In this document: one piece after another, positions 35,907 to 45,854 of the stretch
Position numbering within the stretch: the stretch's first letter is position 1
How the letters are laid out: each line of letters starts with the position of its first letter
Assembly: GCF_001466725.1 (NCBI RefSeq)
Contig: NZ_CP013650.1
Coordinates: forward strand, 1,612,001 to 1,676,000
DNA: 64,000 nucleotides
Source: Lacimicrobium alkaliphilum
GTDB lineage: Bacteria; Pseudomonadota; Gammaproteobacteria; Enterobacterales; Alteromonadaceae
Direction of reading: 5' to 3'
Translations under genes and position numbers: made by a program
Notes under the pieces: generated by a model
What the model saw: only the letters and a program-made list of their open reading frames with translations
What the model was told of the DNA's origin: nothing
The model's database searches: none

Positions 35907-36881
35907 ATGACAACGATAAGAGTCTTGCTGACTTCGCTGCTGAGTTTGCCACTGATGGCAATGGCAAATCCTGTGGCGGACATTCAGGAGTGGACAGTTC
36001 CATGGCCTGACACTCGCCCCCGCGATCCCTATGTTGCAGGCCCTGACCTGATCTGGTTTGTGGGCCAGAAAGCGGATTATGCCGCCACCTTTGTTCCTTC
36101 CGACGCTGAATTCAAACGTTATGATCTGCCTGAGGGGGCAGGGCCCCATAATGTTATCGTCGATAAACGTGGCGCCTGGTATGCCGGTAACCGAGACGGC
36201 CATATTGGTCTGATTAACCCACAAAACGGCGATATCCGGCGCTTCGAATTGCCGGGTGAGGGGCGCCGCGATGTCCATACTATGGCCTTTACCTCACAGG
36301 GGGATATCTGGTTTACTGTTCAACAAGGTAACAAAGTCGGATTTCTGGATACCGAATCTGGGGAATTTACCCTGTACCCTGTAGAAACTGAAGATGCACG
36401 GCCTTATGGGCTGGTGGTATATCAGGATCAGCCCTGGATTGTTTACTTTGCCAGTAATGAGGTGGCAACGGTAAAAGACGGCAAATTGAAGGTGTTTCCG
36501 TTGCCTCGTAAAAACACCCTGCCACGACGGGTAGCGGTTACCAGTGATGGCTTTGTCTGGTATGTGGACTACGCTGAAGGGTATCTCGGCCGGTTAAATC
36601 CGGACAATGGTGAGGTAAAGGAGTGGCTGGCCCCGGCTGCGGCACTATCGCGCCCTTATGCCATGGCGACCGATAAAAAAGGCTGGTTATGGCTGGTGGA
36701 AACAGGTGTGCAACCGAATCGTCTGGTTGGATTTAATCCCACCACTGAAATCTTCACCGACCCTGTGGAGATACCGAGTGGCGGCGGGACGGTGCGGCAT
36801 ATGGTGTACGATCCTGACAGCCACAGTCTGTGGTTTGGCACCGATGCTAATACGCTGGGGCAGGCAAGGCTGAACAACTGA
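35907..36881 (+). CDS. Vgb-like (virginiamycin B lyase type) secreted beta-propeller
   Basis: 324 aa from ATG 35907, after a GGGAGAG RBS. The open frame to 35817 crosses the terminator and is not used. Signal peptide about 1-22 (LLSLPLMAMA). The mature protein has repeated WF-type blades (DLIWFVGQKADYAATF, GAWYAGNRDGHIGLINP, GDIWFTVQQGNKVGFLD, GFVWYVDYAEGYLGRLNP, GWLWLVETG, HSLWFGTD), about six to seven, as in streptogramin lyase Vgb. Genuine antibiotic lyase activity is not implied. The family includes many proteins of unknown function. Periplasmic or exported. Confidence 0.8.
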   Translation: MTTIRVLLTSLLSLPLMAMANPVADIQEWTVPWPDTRPRDPYVAGPDLIWFVGQKADYAATFVPSDAEFKRYDLPEGAGPHNVIVDKRGAWYAGNRDGHIGLINPQNGDIRRFELPGEGRRDVHTMAFTSQGDIWFTVQQGNKVGFLDTESGEFTLYPVETEDARPYGLVVYQDQPWIVYFASNEVATVKDGKLKVFPLPRKNTLPRRVAVTSDGFVWYVDYAEGYLGRLNPDNGEVKEWLAPAAALSRPYAMATDKKGWLWLVETGVQPNRLVGFNPTTEIFTDPVEIPSGGGTVRHMVYDPDSHSLWFGTDANTLGQARLNN

Positions 36882-36915
36882 ACGCAAAAATCATGCAAAG
36901 CGTGATGAGAACGGG

Positions 36916-37530
36916 TTACTGTCCTGTACCTGAACCTCGCTCTCTCATATAGGCCGCCAGTAACCTGGCATCGGCGGATGGACTGTTTTGCAGTGCTGCA
37001 TAGACCCCTTGCTGATCCTCCTGTTTGCGGTGCTGGCCAAGTTTTTCCTTAGCCTGGATCTCATCAACAACGACTTTAAAGCCTACCACTGCCTGGCGCA
37101 GGCGCTGCTGATAGTCAGCAGGCATAATCTCAGGGGTATCCAACAGCGATGGTTCGTATTTTCTGACCAGCTCTTCCATCGCGCTGTGATTTTCATCATC
37201 ACTGATAAGCTCAATCTTTCCGTAGCAATGCACGGCGGCATAGTTCCAGGTAGGCACGGCAGGCGCTCTAGCATACCAGGAAGGTGAGATATAAGCGTGG
37301 GGGCCATTGAAGATCACCAGTACCCGTTGCCCCTGAAGCTCCTTATGATGCGGATTGGCTTTGGCCATATGACCGTAAAGACAACCCTTGTCACCCTCGT
37401 CAGAGGTGAATACTAACGGCAGGTGACTGGCGTTGAGATTGTCTGAAATCACAATCCCGAATCCGTGCCCGGCAATAAAATCGGCGATGGCTGAGGGTTC
37501 AGCCATCTGCATGTTGTCTGGGATATACAT
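36916..37530 (-). CDS. PaiB-type FMN-binding protein
   Basis: 204 aa. The flavin-reductase-like fold shows the PaiB pattern: N-terminal YIPDNMQMAEPSAIADFIA, central VIFNGPHAYISPSWY and PTWNYAAVHCYGK, and late QAVVGFKVVVDEIQAKEKLGQ. In Bacillus, PaiB is annotated as a negative regulator of proteases and sporulation, and in proteobacteria the role is unknown. It ends close to and convergent with the Vgb-like gene. A GST gene lies 33 bases upstream on the same strand. Confidence 0.88.
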   Translation of the reverse strand: MYIPDNMQMAEPSAIADFIAGHGFGIVISDNLNASHLPLVFTSDEGDKGCLYGHMAKANPHHKELQGQRVLVIFNGPHAYISPSWYARAPAVPTWNYAAVHCYGKIELISDDENHSAMEELVRKYEPSLLDTPEIMPADYQQRLRQAVVGFKVVVDEIQAKEKLGQHRKQEDQQGVYAALQNSPSADARLLAAYMRERGSGTGQ

Positions 37531-37563
37531 AGAACTTGTACCCGGTACTGTTAAAGGTTGCTG

Positions 37564-38193
37564 TTATTCAGGGAAGTTATGTTGCCAGCAGGCCATCAGC
37601 TTTGGATGCCCGTCCACACGCCGGGCAATGTTATAGACTGCTGGACAATGTTGCGCGAACCAGTCCCGCCCCGGCTGCCAGCGGGTCATAACGCAAAGGT
37701 AGATATCCAGTGCCGAAAAGGACCTGTTTGTCGGGAATTGTTCGGTCTGAACAGCTTCCTCAACTATCTTCCACAATCGCGAACGATATTGCCCGACGTT
37801 TTTGCTGAAATCTTCCTGAGCGGATTTATCAGTGACAAACCTCGACGGATCATCCTTGTAGGTGAAGGTGGGATAGATGTTGGCGATCAGAAAGACTAAC
37901 CAGCGCAAAAAGGCACAGCGTTCGGGGCTGTCGGCTGCGGGAACTAACTCGTCACTTTTAGTGATATCGGCAAGATACAGAGTGATTGCTGCACTTTCCG
38001 TTATCACCTGACCATCAGGCATCACCAGCGTCGGGATTTGTGCCAGCGGGTTAACCCGGGTTAAACGCTCACGGGCACCGTGAGAACGAAATAAATCGCC
38101 AACAGACTCAAATTCAAAGGGCAACTGATACCACTGTAGTTGTGCTTCAATGAGGGCTGATCCCCAGCCTGGCTCTCCAAATAATTTATACAT
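37564..38193 (-). CDS. Glutathione S-transferase
   Basis: 209 aa. The thioredoxin-like domain has KLFGEPGWGSALIEAQLQW at the start and the GSH motif ITESAAITLYLAD. A helical C-terminal domain includes FSALDIYLCVMTRWQPGRDW. It is soluble. It lies 22 bases downstream of the AGCS symporter and upstream of paiB, possibly a three-gene unit. Substrate unknown. Confidence 0.87.
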   Translation of the reverse strand: MYKLFGEPGWGSALIEAQLQWYQLPFEFESVGDLFRSHGARERLTRVNPLAQIPTLVMPDGQVITESAAITLYLADITKSDELVPAADSPERCAFLRWLVFLIANIYPTFTYKDDPSRFVTDKSAQEDFSKNVGQYRSRLWKIVEEAVQTEQFPTNRSFSALDIYLCVMTRWQPGRDWFAQHCPAVYNIARRVDGHPKLMACWQHNFPE

Positions 38194-38215
38194 CCGCTGT
38201 CCTGCAAATAAAAAT

Positions 38216-39664
38216 TCAATTTTTTAGTCGGGCTTGTTCAGGTTTATTGGCATTGCCACCATCCCAGATATTATCTTCAGTGGCACCCTGGATCTCACAG
38301 TTGCCATGCTGGTACTGGGGCTCCTTGCCTCGTTTGCGCTGATTCAGGTAATCCTGGCTAACGGCGACGATGGTGGGGGTTAGCCAGACAATGGCGATAA
38401 TATTGATTACTGTCATCAGCCCCAGCGCCATATCCGCCAGTGCCCAGACATGAGGCAGAGAGGCCATAGAGCCCCAGAGGATCATCAACAGATAGCCTAC
38501 CGTATAAACACTGCGCCCCGTGCGGTTATCCAGCTTAAACATATGCAGGTTACTCTCACCATAGGCGTAATTGGCCACCACTGAGGTAAAAGCAAATAAA
38601 CTGATGGCAGCGGCAACGAAATCATTGCCGCCATTGCCTAAGTGAAAGGACATGGCATCCTGAGTCATACGAATGCCCTCCATCTGCTCACCTTGCTCCC
38701 CTCCGGCAAGCAGAATTATTACCGCGGTGCAGGTACACAGCACCAGGGTGTCTAGAAATACCCCCAGCATCTGCACATAACCCTGGCTGGCGGGGTGGTT
38801 AGGATTGGGCGTGGCACTGGCCGCTGCATGGGGCACACTGCCGGAACCGGCTTCGTTGGAATATAAACCGCGCTGAATGCCATGCTTAATAGCCGCTCCC
38901 AGCGCACCATAACCGGCTTCCTGCAGACCAAAAGCAGAACTGAAAATATTTGCCAGTATCCCGGGTACCATTTCAATGTTATACAGGGTGATGCCAACAG
39001 CAACCAGCACATAGCTGATGCCCATAAAGGGGATCATCCATTCGGCGAAACGGGCAATACCGCGCAATCCGCCGATAACAATCACCCCGGCAAGCAGAAT
39101 AATGACGATACCAGCGTTAAAGGTATCGATACCATAGGCATGATTTAACGCATCGGTAATAGAGTTAGCCTGCACGGCGCTGAAAATAAAGCCGTAGCCT
39201 AAAAATAAACAAAGGGAAAAGGTAATCGCCAGCCAGCGCTTATTTAAGCCCTGCTGAATATAGTAAGCGGGGCCGCCACGGTATTCGCCCTTACTGTCTC
39301 TGACTTTATAGAGTTGCCCGAGCAAACTTTCGGCAAAGCCGGTGGCCATACCGAGAATGGCAATCACCCACATCCAGAATATGGCACCGGCACCGCCGAG
39401 GGAAATGGCCACGGCCACCCCGGCCAGATTACCGGTGCCGACCCGTGCAGAGAGGCTGGTACACAGTGCCTGAAACGAACTGATACCGGCTTTATCGCTT
39501 TTGCTGCTGCCTTTGAGCAGGCTGAACATATGGGTAAACTGGCGCAGTTGGACGCCGCCGAGACGGAAACTGAACCAGAAACCGGCCACAACCAGCATGA
39601 TAATCAATAACCAGCCCCAGAGCACACCATTGACGGCAGTAACAAGTTCGTGGATCACAGACAT
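38216..39664 (-). CDS. Alanine/glycine:cation symporter (AGCS) family protein
   Basis: 482 aa with about eleven TM helices. The AGCS signature GTGNLAGVAVAISLGGAGAIFWMW lies near residues 76-99, and the GLYSNEAGSGSVPHAAASA segment is highly conserved. It is a sodium-coupled alanine or glycine uptake permease (AlsT/DagA type). The C-terminal tail is hydrophilic. First of a possible unit with the GST and paiB genes. Confidence 0.92.
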   Translation of the reverse strand: MSVIHELVTAVNGVLWGWLLIIMLVVAGFWFSFRLGGVQLRQFTHMFSLLKGSSKSDKAGISSFQALCTSLSARVGTGNLAGVAVAISLGGAGAIFWMWVIAILGMATGFAESLLGQLYKVRDSKGEYRGGPAYYIQQGLNKRWLAITFSLCLFLGYGFIFSAVQANSITDALNHAYGIDTFNAGIVIILLAGVIVIGGLRGIARFAEWMIPFMGISYVLVAVGITLYNIEMVPGILANIFSSAFGLQEAGYGALGAAIKHGIQRGLYSNEAGSGSVPHAAASATPNPNHPASQGYVQMLGVFLDTLVLCTCTAVIILLAGGEQGEQMEGIRMTQDAMSFHLGNGGNDFVAAAISLFAFTSVVANYAYGESNLHMFKLDNRTGRSVYTVGYLLMILWGSMASLPHVWALADMALGLMTVINIIAIVWLTPTIVAVSQDYLNQRKRGKEPQYQHGNCEIQGATEDNIWDGGNANKPEQARLKN

Positions 39665-39756
39665 ATTCTTATTGTTGTTGATGATGGTGTAATACTGTCG
39701 GGAATAAGGCGCGCTGTCCAGAGCTAAGCTGTGAACTAAAAAGAAAGAACATATTC

Positions 39757-40117
39757 ACCACAGAGGCACGGAGAACACAGAGAAGTAAAAGGGGCTAATC
39801 GCTTAATCCCTCAGCCTTGTATACAGACGAACAGCTTATTATTTCACGCAGAGGCGCTAAGACGCAGGGTTAAAAGATCCTGATTGTCATCAGGATGACG
39901 GGGCCTGTGGACATTTAATATTTCGTGTTTTTGGTGCCTTTAGTGGTTGAAATGCTTTTTACCACCAACCACACTAAAATCATGAAAAGAGAATTTACCG
40001 CAGAGTCGCGGAGGGCGCAGAGAAGTAAAATGGTTAATCCCATAATACCTCAGCGTTCTTTGCGGCTCTGCGGTGCAAGGCTTTCAGACCTCTGTGTTCT
40101 CTGTGTCTCTGTGGTTT
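39757..40117. repeat. Dispersed inverted repeats, copies C and D (nested)
   Basis: The outer left arm ACCACAGAGGCACGGAG (from 39758) matches the outer right arm ending CTGTGTCTCTGTGGT (to 40117). Inside lies a complete second element, left arm ACCGCAGAGTCGCGGAGG (from 39997) and right arm TTGCGGCTCTGCGGT (to 40075). A CGCAGAGGCGCTAAGACGC fragment sits at about 39847. This reads as one element inserted in another. The 511-base region between the symporter gene and the tRNAs holds no gene. Confidence 0.75.
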
Positions 40118-40139
40118 ATCTTCTTTTATCGTCAGATAC

Positions 40140-40168
40140 AAAAAAGCCGCTCGTTTGAGCGGCTTTTT
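40140..40168 (-). terminator. Terminator of the tRNA operon
   Basis: AAGCCGCTC / GAGCGGCTT stem with GTTT loop, flanked by A-run and T-run on both sides, so it can work in either direction. It lies 8 bases past the last tRNA-Gln on the minus strand. Confidence 0.9.
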
Positions 40169-40175
40169 AAATATA

Positions 40176-40250
40176 TGGCTGGGGTAGCTGGACTCGAACC
40201 AACGAATGGCGGGATCAAAACCCGCTGCCTTACCACTTGGCTATACCCCA
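40176..40250 (-). tRNA. tRNA-Gln (anticodon TTG)
   Basis: 75 bases including an encoded CCA. The acceptor stem TGGGGTA/TACCCCA, D arm, anticodon loop with TTG and T arm GGTTCGAGTCC are all intact. Second of two identical Gln genes at the 3' end of the Met-Leu-Gln-Gln operon. Confidence 0.97.
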
Positions 40251-40280
40251 ATTGTTGGACTCATACGCGAAGAAAGGATA

Positions 40281-40355
40281 TGGCTGGGGTAGCTGGACTC
40301 GAACCAACGAATGGCGGGATCAAAACCCGCTGCCTTACCACTTGGCTATACCCCA
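40281..40355 (-). tRNA. tRNA-Gln (anticodon TTG)
   Basis: 75 bases including CCA, identical to the copy 30 bases downstream. The same cloverleaf and UUG anticodon can be read. The spacing and order parallel glnU/glnW of E. coli. Confidence 0.97.
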
Positions 40356-40361
40356 ACAACA

Positions 40362-40446
40362 TGGTGCGGAAGGAGAGACTCGAACTCTCACGCCGTGAAG
40401 CACTGGAACCTAAATCCAGCGTGTCTACCAATTTCACCACTTCCGC
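40362..40446 (-). tRNA. tRNA-Leu (anticodon TAG)
   Basis: 85 bases including CCA. Acceptor GCGGAAG/CTTCCGC, anticodon TAG in the loop, and the long variable arm (class II) typical of Leu. It corresponds in position to leuW of E. coli. Confidence 0.96.
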
Positions 40447-40454
40447 AAGATTGA

Positions 40455-40531
40455 TGGTGGCTAAGGCGGGATTCGAACCTGCGACCCCAGCATTATGAGT
40501 GCTGTGCTCTAACCAACTGAGCTACTTAGCC
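40455..40531 (-). tRNA. tRNA-Met (elongator, anticodon CAT)
   Basis: 77 bases including CCA. Acceptor GGCTAAG/CTTAGCC, anticodon loop CTCATAA. The paired first base and GGTTAGAGC D arm fit an elongator, not initiator, Met tRNA. First gene of the operon, as metT in E. coli. Confidence 0.95.
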
Positions 40532-40558
40532 ACACTATACTCGCGTTGAGTGGCGCGT

Positions 40559-40587
40559 ATTATGCTGATCTGCCTGATGATGGTCAA
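40559..40587 (-). promoter_or_regulatory. Promoter of the tRNA operon
   Basis: Minus strand: -35 TTGACC (40587-40582), 17-base spacer, -10 CATAAT (40564-40559), followed by a GC-rich discriminator (GCGCC). This pattern is typical of sigma-70 stringently controlled stable-RNA promoters. Confidence 0.7.
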
Positions 40588-40701
40588 CCCCTTTTTTGAC
40601 AACCCTTGTCTGACTGAGCAGGAACTGAGCAAGTTGGGTAAATTTTAACTTTCAGGGCTTTCGCAGATTAATTGCAGGTAACAGGGTAAAAGTCAGGATA
40701 A

Positions 40702-40726
40702 TAAAAAGCCGGTCAGTGACCGGCTC
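40702..40726 (-). terminator. Intrinsic terminator of the rplY-pth-ychF operon
   Basis: Minus strand: AGCCGGTCA / TGACCGGCT hairpin followed by TTTTTAT, about 30 bases past the ychF stop. Confidence 0.85.
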
Positions 40727-40754
40727 TGTAACCAGATTTAATCAGAGTAGGGCA

Positions 40755-41846
40755 TTAGACGTTAAAACGGAAATGAATCACATCGCCGTCTTTGACAATG
40801 TATTCCTTACCCTCTAAGCGCCATTTGCCGGCATCCTTGGCACCTTGCTCGCCTTTATATTCGATAAAGTGGTCGTAACCCACCACTTCGGCGCGAATAA
40901 AGCCTTTTTCAAAGTCGGTATGGATTTTACCCGCCGCCTGCGGTGCCGTTGAACCGATTGGGAAGGTCCAGGCGCGCACCTCTTTGACTCCGGCGGTAAA
41001 GTAGGTGTTGAGGTTAAGCAGGTCGTAACCGGCACGGATAACCCGGTTCAGACCCGGCTCGTCGAGTCCCATATCGGCCATAAATTCAGCCTTCTCTTCT
41101 TCTTCGAGCTCGGCAATTTCTGATTCAATTTCAGCGCATACTGCTACGACTACAGCATTTTCACCTTCAGCCATCTCCCTGACCTTATCCAGGTGAGGAT
41201 TGTTTTCAAAGCCATCGTCGTTAACATTGGCGATATACATGGTGGGCTTGAGGGTCAGGAAATTCATATAGGCGATGGCTGCCAGTTCCTCTTTTTCCAG
41301 CTCCACTGAGCGCAGCATATTGCCCTGATCCAGATGGGGTTTGATTTTCTCCAGCACCTGAACCTCAAACTTTGCGTCTTTATCGCCACCTTTGGCACGT
41401 TTACCAACTCTCAGCAGGGCCTTTTCGCAGGTATCCAGATCCGCCAGAGCCAGTTCGGTATTGATGACCTCAATGTCATCGGCCGGGTTAACGCCACCGG
41501 CAACATGCACAATATTGTCATTTTCAAAGCAGCGTACTACATGGCCTATGGCATCAGTTTCGCGGATATTGGCCAGAAATTTATTACCCAGCCCTTCTCC
41601 TTTTGAGGCACCGGCTACCAGTCCGGCAATATCCACGAATTCCATGGTGGTAGGGATAACGCGCTGGGGGTTGACGATTGCCGCGAGTTTGTCCAGGCGG
41701 GTATCGGGCACAGGCACCACGCCGGTGTTTGGTTCAATGGTGCAAAAAGGAAAGTTAGCTGCCTCAATACCGGCCTTGGTCAGGGCGTTGAACAATGTGG
41801 ATTTACCCACGTTCGGCAAACCCACTATGCCACATTTAAAACCCAT
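40755..41846 (-). CDS. ychF: Redox-regulated ATPase YchF
   Basis: 363 aa, as in E. coli. OBG-family G domain with Walker [10 protein letters not shown] (8-16), coiled-coil insertion (about 130-200), and a C-terminal TGS domain ending in [13 protein letters not shown]. It binds ATP rather than GTP (NxxE in place of NKxD) and associates with ribosomes, with a role in oxidative stress. It follows pth by 16 bases, the conserved pth-ychF order. Confidence 0.97.
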   Translation of the reverse strand: MGFKCGIVGLPNVGKSTLFNALTKAGIEAANFPFCTIEPNTGVVPVPDTRLDKLAAIVNPQRVIPTTMEFVDIAGLVAGASKGEGLGNKFLANIRETDAIGHVVRCFENDNIVHVAGGVNPADDIEVINTELALADLDTCEKALLRVGKRAKGGDKDAKFEVQVLEKIKPHLDQGNMLRSVELEKEELAAIAYMNFLTLKPTMYIANVNDDGFENNPHLDKVREMAEGENAVVVAVCAEIESEIAELEEEEKAEFMADMGLDEPGLNRVIRAGYDLLNLNTYFTAGVKEVRAWTFPIGSTAPQAAGKIHTDFEKGFIRAEVVGYDHFIEYKGEQGAKDAGKWRLEGKEYIVKDGDVIHFRFNV

Positions 41847-41862
41847 GAAAGTATCCTCTGCG

Positions 41863-42441
41863 TTAATCTGCTTTGAAGGAATGCAGGCGATTCATCGCTC
41901 TGGTCATTCCGTCTTTAATTAATATTTCTGTGCAACGCACCGCTTCATCGATGGCTGCTTCAATTTTTTCCTGCTCATCAGGCCGTGCCTTGCCAAGAAC
42001 ATGGCCGGTCACCTGACTTTTATGCCCGGGGTGGCCAATGCCAATGCGCAGACGATGAAAGCCTTTATCATTACCCAGTTTGCTGACGATATCGCGGATA
42101 CCGTTTTGACTGGCACTGCCGCCAGTCTTGAGTTTTACTACACCCGGTGGTAAATCCAGCTCATCATAGGCCACCAGAATTTCGTCCGTGGCGATACGAT
42201 AAAAGTTTGCCATGGCCGCTACGGACTGACCACTGCGATTCATAAAGGTAGTAGGATAGAGCAATCTGATATCCTGACCGGCGATGGTCAGACGGGCGGT
42301 GTACCCAAAGAACTTGGCTTCCGCTTTAAGGGAAACATGGAACTGTCTGGCGAGGGCATTAACATACCAGGCACCGGCATTGTGCCTGGTATTTTCATAT
42401 TCAGGGCCCGGATTTCCCAGGCCCACAATCAGCTTCACCAA
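41863..42441 (-). CDS. pth: Peptidyl-tRNA hydrolase
   Basis: 192 aa. Motif [20 protein letters not shown] with Asn10 and catalytic His20. [10 protein letters not shown] and the later [23 protein letters not shown] are conserved. It recycles peptidyl-tRNAs released from ribosomes. It lies 5 bases downstream of rplY, so it is in an operon with rplY and ychF. Confidence 0.97.
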   Translation of the reverse strand: MVKLIVGLGNPGPEYENTRHNAGAWYVNALARQFHVSLKAEAKFFGYTARLTIAGQDIRLLYPTTFMNRSGQSVAAMANFYRIATDEILVAYDELDLPPGVVKLKTGGSASQNGIRDIVSKLGNDKGFHRLRIGIGHPGHKSQVTGHVLGKARPDEQEKIEAAIDEAVRCTEILIKDGMTRAMNRLHSFKAD

Positions 42442-42446
42442 GAGGA

Positions 42447-43100
42447 TTACTCCTCAGTCTTGGCTTCTTCCTCGCCGTCGTCAGCTGCAGTTTCTTCATC
42501 GTCTTCCGCTGCTGCTACTTTGGCTGCTTTGATGGTTACCACTGCCAGATCGTGGTCTTCACCTTTGGCCAGCTCTGTCAGGGTAGCGCCTTTTGGCATA
42601 ACCAAATCAGACAAGTGCAGGGTCTGACCCATTTCTACGTTAAGCAGATCCACTTCGATATACTCAGGCAGATCATGTGGCAGACACTGTATTTCCACGT
42701 CAGCCATGTGATGCTCGGCATGACCACCTTCAAGTTTGATCGCCTTGGCTTTATCTTCGTTGATAAAGTGCAGAGGAACATGAGTGGTTACCGCCTGTTT
42801 GGCATCAACACGCAGGAAATCAAGGTGAGTCAGCTTAGGCTTATAAGGATGGCGCTGGATATCTTTAACCAGAGCTTCCACTTTTTTGCCGCCGATGTTC
42901 AGGGTCAGAACGTGGCTGTAAAAGGCTTCAAAATCCTGAGCCTGGTTTACTTTATTGTGATCCAGGGTCAGGGCTACAGGCTCTTTGCCCGCGCCGTATA
43001 GGATCGCAGGTACTTTGTCAGCATGACGCAGGCGGCGGCTCGCACCTTTCCCCAGGTCTGTGCGGACTTCTGCATCCAGGGTAAAAATCGCTTCAGACAT
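42447..43100 (-). CDS. rplY: 50S ribosomal protein bL25 (Ctc/TL5 form)
   Basis: 217 aa from ATG 43100, preceded by GGAG. Residues about 1-95 are the 5S-rRNA-binding L25 domain ([20 protein letters not shown]). About 96-190 form the TL5/CTC beta domain ([34 protein letters not shown]). The acidic tail is rich in Glu/Asp/Ala. It is the long two-domain form, unlike the short 94-aa E. coli L25. First gene of the operon. Confidence 0.96.
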   Translation of the reverse strand: MSEAIFTLDAEVRTDLGKGASRRLRHADKVPAILYGAGKEPVALTLDHNKVNQAQDFEAFYSHVLTLNIGGKKVEALVKDIQRHPYKPKLTHLDFLRVDAKQAVTTHVPLHFINEDKAKAIKLEGGHAEHHMADVEIQCLPHDLPEYIEVDLLNVEMGQTLHLSDLVMPKGATLTELAKGEDHDLAVVTIKAAKVAAAEDDEETAADDGEEEAKTEE

Positions 43101-43237
43101 AATATACTCCAAAATTTAAGTGTGTTCGGACTTCGCGACCAAAATCCGAAAAGTCTCTGACCTTATAATGATGATAAGGCAGGCCCCAAGAAAAGGGCGG
43201 CGAATTCTAACACTGGGAAAGGGGGGATACAAGAAAG

Positions 43238-43627
43238 TTAGTGCGTAATACCACTGCTGCGCACGCCAGATTCGTCCAGGATCTTGATATTAATGATGCG
43301 TACAAGGGTGCCGAACTGCTGATATGTGACCATATCTGTGACTTTTTCTGCTTCTACCTCAACGATCAGGCCGTGACGGCGGAATTCCTGTGCCAGTCCC
43401 ATGGGCTGATATTTGCTGCCATCTTTGGCAATCAGAGCAAAAAAACCACCTTCCAGATTTTTAAACACCACTTCGGCGGTAAAACGGATAGTTTCTTTTT
43501 CAGAGGCTTGAGTATTCATATTTTCTGATGCCTGATTGGCGTTTTGTGTTTGTGAAGGTGTATTGGACTCTGCCTGACAGGCAAATAACAGCGGCAGGGC
43601 AATAACAGCAATCAGCGAGATTTTCAT
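43238..43627 (-). CDS. Putative lipoprotein
   Basis: 129 aa. The signal has lipobox LLFAC with Cys17 as the likely acylated residue. A Gln/Asn/Ser-rich linker (about 20-45) leads to a small beta-rich domain (IRFTAEVVFKNLEGGFFALIAKDGSKYQPM, GTLVRIINIKIL). Position +2 after the Cys is Gln, so outer-membrane sorting is expected. Family not recognised. It is isolated between rplY and prs. Confidence 0.75.
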   Translation of the reverse strand: MKISLIAVIALPLLFACQAESNTPSQTQNANQASENMNTQASEKETIRFTAEVVFKNLEGGFFALIAKDGSKYQPMGLAQEFRRHGLIVEVEAEKVTDMVTYQQFGTLVRIINIKILDESGVRSSGITH

Positions 43628-43774
43628 GACGCATCCTTAGCAACACATTGTGAGCGCCATCTTATATCAATAGTCCTGGCATTGTCATTGAATCACAGGC
43701 CTTTATCGCTGGTTCGTCATCCTGATGAAAATAGGAGCTTAATTCCTGCTGATTCGAATCTTAGTGCAAATGGA

Positions 43775-43913
43775 TCTCGCTGAGGCGCAAAGACGCGGAG
43801 AAATACGGAATTAGCACTAAGGGCTGGTGGTTGGTGAATAGCTTTTTATTCATAATTCAGCATTCATCACTCAGCCCTAATCACTCCCCTGCGTCTCAGT
43901 GCCTCTGCGAGAG
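43775..43913. repeat. Dispersed inverted repeat, copy E
   Basis: The left arm starts TCTCGCTGAGGCGCAAAGAC and the right arm is CTGCGTCTCAGTGCCTCTGC, then GAGAG. They pair imperfectly across about 80 bases. The 387-base gap from the lipoprotein gene to prs otherwise holds only the prs terminator. Confidence 0.65.
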
Positions 43914-43963
43914 GTAATTATAGGCTCGTGACTTTAGCGTTTTTGGTGGTGAAATGCTTTAAA

Positions 43964-43991
43964 TAAAAATGCCGGAACAGGTCCGGCATTT
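43964..43991 (-). terminator. Intrinsic terminator after prs
   Basis: Minus strand: ATGCCGGA / TCCGGCAT stem with 5-base loop, followed by TTTTATTT. About 24 bases past the prs stop. Confidence 0.85.
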
Positions 43992-44014
43992 TCACTATTA
44001 TGTGTCGTTAAAAA

Positions 44015-44962
44015 TTAATACTCGAACATGGCCGAGATAGATTCTTCGTTACTGACCCGGCGAATGGCTTCGGCCAGCATATCCGACAGACTCAGTTGCT
44101 TGACCTTACCCAGCGCTTTGATTTGTGGCGACAGCGGGATACTGTCGGTGACGATGATTTCATCCATTACCGACTCTTCCAGGTTTTTAGCTGCATTGCC
44201 TGAGAATATGGCGTGGGTGGCATAGGCGAAGACCCGGCGGGCGCCATGATCTTTAAGAGCCTGAGCCGCTTTGCACAGGGTTCCGCCCGTATCAATCATG
44301 TCATCAACGATAATACAGTCTCTGTCCTGTACATCACCGATAATATGCATCACCTGTGAGACATTGGCTTTGGGACGACGTTTATCGATAATCGCCAGAT
44401 CCAGATCGTTCATTACTTTGGCCAGGGCTCTGGCTCTGACCACACCGCCAATATCGGGGGATACCACTACCGGATTGACGAATTCCCTTTCACGCATATC
44501 TTCAAGCAGAATCGGCGTACCAAAAGCATTGTCCACCGGCACATCGAAGAAGCCCTGAATCTGTTCGGCATGTAAATCGACGGTAAGCACCCGGTCAACA
44601 CCCACATTAGACAGGAAATCAGCCACCACTTTGGCGGTGATAGGCACCCTGGCTGAACGGACCCGGCGGTCCTGGCGGGCATAACCAAAATAGGGTAATA
44701 CAGCAGTGATACGACCGGCTGACGCTCGGCGCAGGGCGTCGATCATGACAATGAGTTCCATCAGGTTGTCATTGGTGGGGGCGCAGGTTGACTGGATAAT
44801 AAAGACATCAGAGCCACGTACATTCTCGTGTATTTCGACGCTGATTTCACCATCGCTGAAGCGTCCTACGCTGGCGTGCCCGAGCTTGGTGTAGAGCCGG
44901 TCGGCGACTTTCTGGGCGAGTTCTGGTACGGCATTACCAGCAAATAACTTCATATCCGGCAC
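44015..44962 (-). CDS. prs: Ribose-phosphate pyrophosphokinase
   Basis: 315 aa from a GTG at 44962, giving [11 protein letters not shown] exactly like E. coli Prs. A GAGG lies just upstream. The longer frame to 45004 would run into ispE. Motifs: ATP loop, [10 protein letters not shown], the flexible loop, and PRPP-binding [11 protein letters not shown]. It makes PRPP for nucleotides, His, Trp and NAD. Last gene of the lolB-ispE-prs operon, 22 bases after ispE. Confidence 0.97.
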   Translation of the reverse strand: MPDMKLFAGNAVPELAQKVADRLYTKLGHASVGRFSDGEISVEIHENVRGSDVFIIQSTCAPTNDNLMELIVMIDALRRASAGRITAVLPYFGYARQDRRVRSARVPITAKVVADFLSNVGVDRVLTVDLHAEQIQGFFDVPVDNAFGTPILLEDMREREFVNPVVVSPDIGGVVRARALAKVMNDLDLAIIDKRRPKANVSQVMHIIGDVQDRDCIIVDDMIDTGGTLCKAAQALKDHGARRVFAYATHAIFSGNAAKNLEESVMDEIIVTDSIPLSPQIKALGKVKQLSLSDMLAEAIRRVSNEESISAMFEY

Positions 44963-44984
44963 GGTAGGATCCTCAATGAGCTGT

Positions 44985-45854
44985 CTAAATTGTTTGGTCG
45001 GCATTTCTCAATCTGTCCAGCTTTTGCTGCAAAGGTGACTGGTTAACCCCTTGTGCGACAAAGCCATGACACCCTTCTGGTAGCTGAGAAAGCAGGTTTT
45101 CTGCCTGGTTCTGGTTATCACAAATGGCGAACAGACTCGAACCCGTTCCCGTCATCCGCGACGGCGCGTATTCTAACAACCAGTGTAACAGATTTGCAAC
45201 TTGCGGGTGAGTGGCACAAACCAGTTTTTGGCAGTCGTTATGGGTATTTTCAAACTGATAATCCCGCCAATCCATAGGGGCTGTGTCCCGGGGTAAATCC
45301 GGATGACCGAAGATTCCGGCAGTAGAAATTTCAATGCCGGGATTCACCACCAGAAAAAACTTCTGAGGCTGAGGTGCCGGGGTTAAGGTTTCCCCCACGC
45401 CGGATGCAAAAGCCGTATTGCCATGCACAAATACCGGTACATCGGCGCCAAGTTGCAAGCCCAGTTGTGCCAGTTGTTGCGTGCTTAAGTGGCACTGCCA
45501 TAAATAATTCAGCGCCACCAGGGTGGTGGCGGCATTAGATGAGCCCCCGCCGATACCGCCGCCCATGGGCAGGCGTTTGTCCAGCCAGATGCGGCAACCT
45601 TTGCTGATATCAGAATGCCGTTGTAAAAGCGTCGCGGCCCGCACAATCAGGTTATCCTGGTTAGCGACTCCGGGGATGGGTGTCATCAGCTCAATGTCCG
45701 GGTGTCCGGTTATCTCAAAGCGCAGGCTATCGCCGTAATCCAACATCTGAAACAGACTTTGCAACTGGTGGTAACCATCAGGGCGGCGACCGGTGATATG
45801 TAAAAACAGGTTGAGTTTGGCCGGTGAAGGCCAGTTGATCAGTTCAGTTGCCAT
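44985..45854 (-). CDS. ispE: 4-diphosphocytidyl-2-C-methyl-D-erythritol kinase
   Basis: 289 aa GHMP kinase. N-terminal [22 protein letters not shown] with the catalytic Lys, ATP loop [14 protein letters not shown] (96-109), and C-terminal [10 protein letters not shown]. It phosphorylates CDP-ME in the MEP isoprenoid pathway. It overlaps lolB by 16 bases, so the two are coupled. Confidence 0.96.
   Translation of the reverse strand: MATELINWPSPAKLNLFLHITGRRPDGYHQLQSLFQMLDYGDSLRFEITGHPDIELMTPIPGVANQDNLIVRAATLLQRHSDISKGCRIWLDKRLPMGGGIGGGSSNAATTLVALNYLWQCHLSTQQLAQLGLQLGADVPVFVHGNTAFASGVGETLTPAPQPQKFFLVVNPGIEISTAGIFGHPDLPRDTAPMDWRDYQFENTHNDCQKLVCATHPQVANLLHWLLEYAPSRMTGTGSSLFAICDNQNQAENLLSQLPEGCHGFVAQGVNQSPLQQKLDRLRNADQTI

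Noticed and set aside
40073-40498. Open frame of 141 codons with repeated AGVAGLEPTNGGIKTRC
   Set aside because: It reads through three tRNA genes and a repeat element. Such peptides are common false annotations of antisense tRNA sequence.
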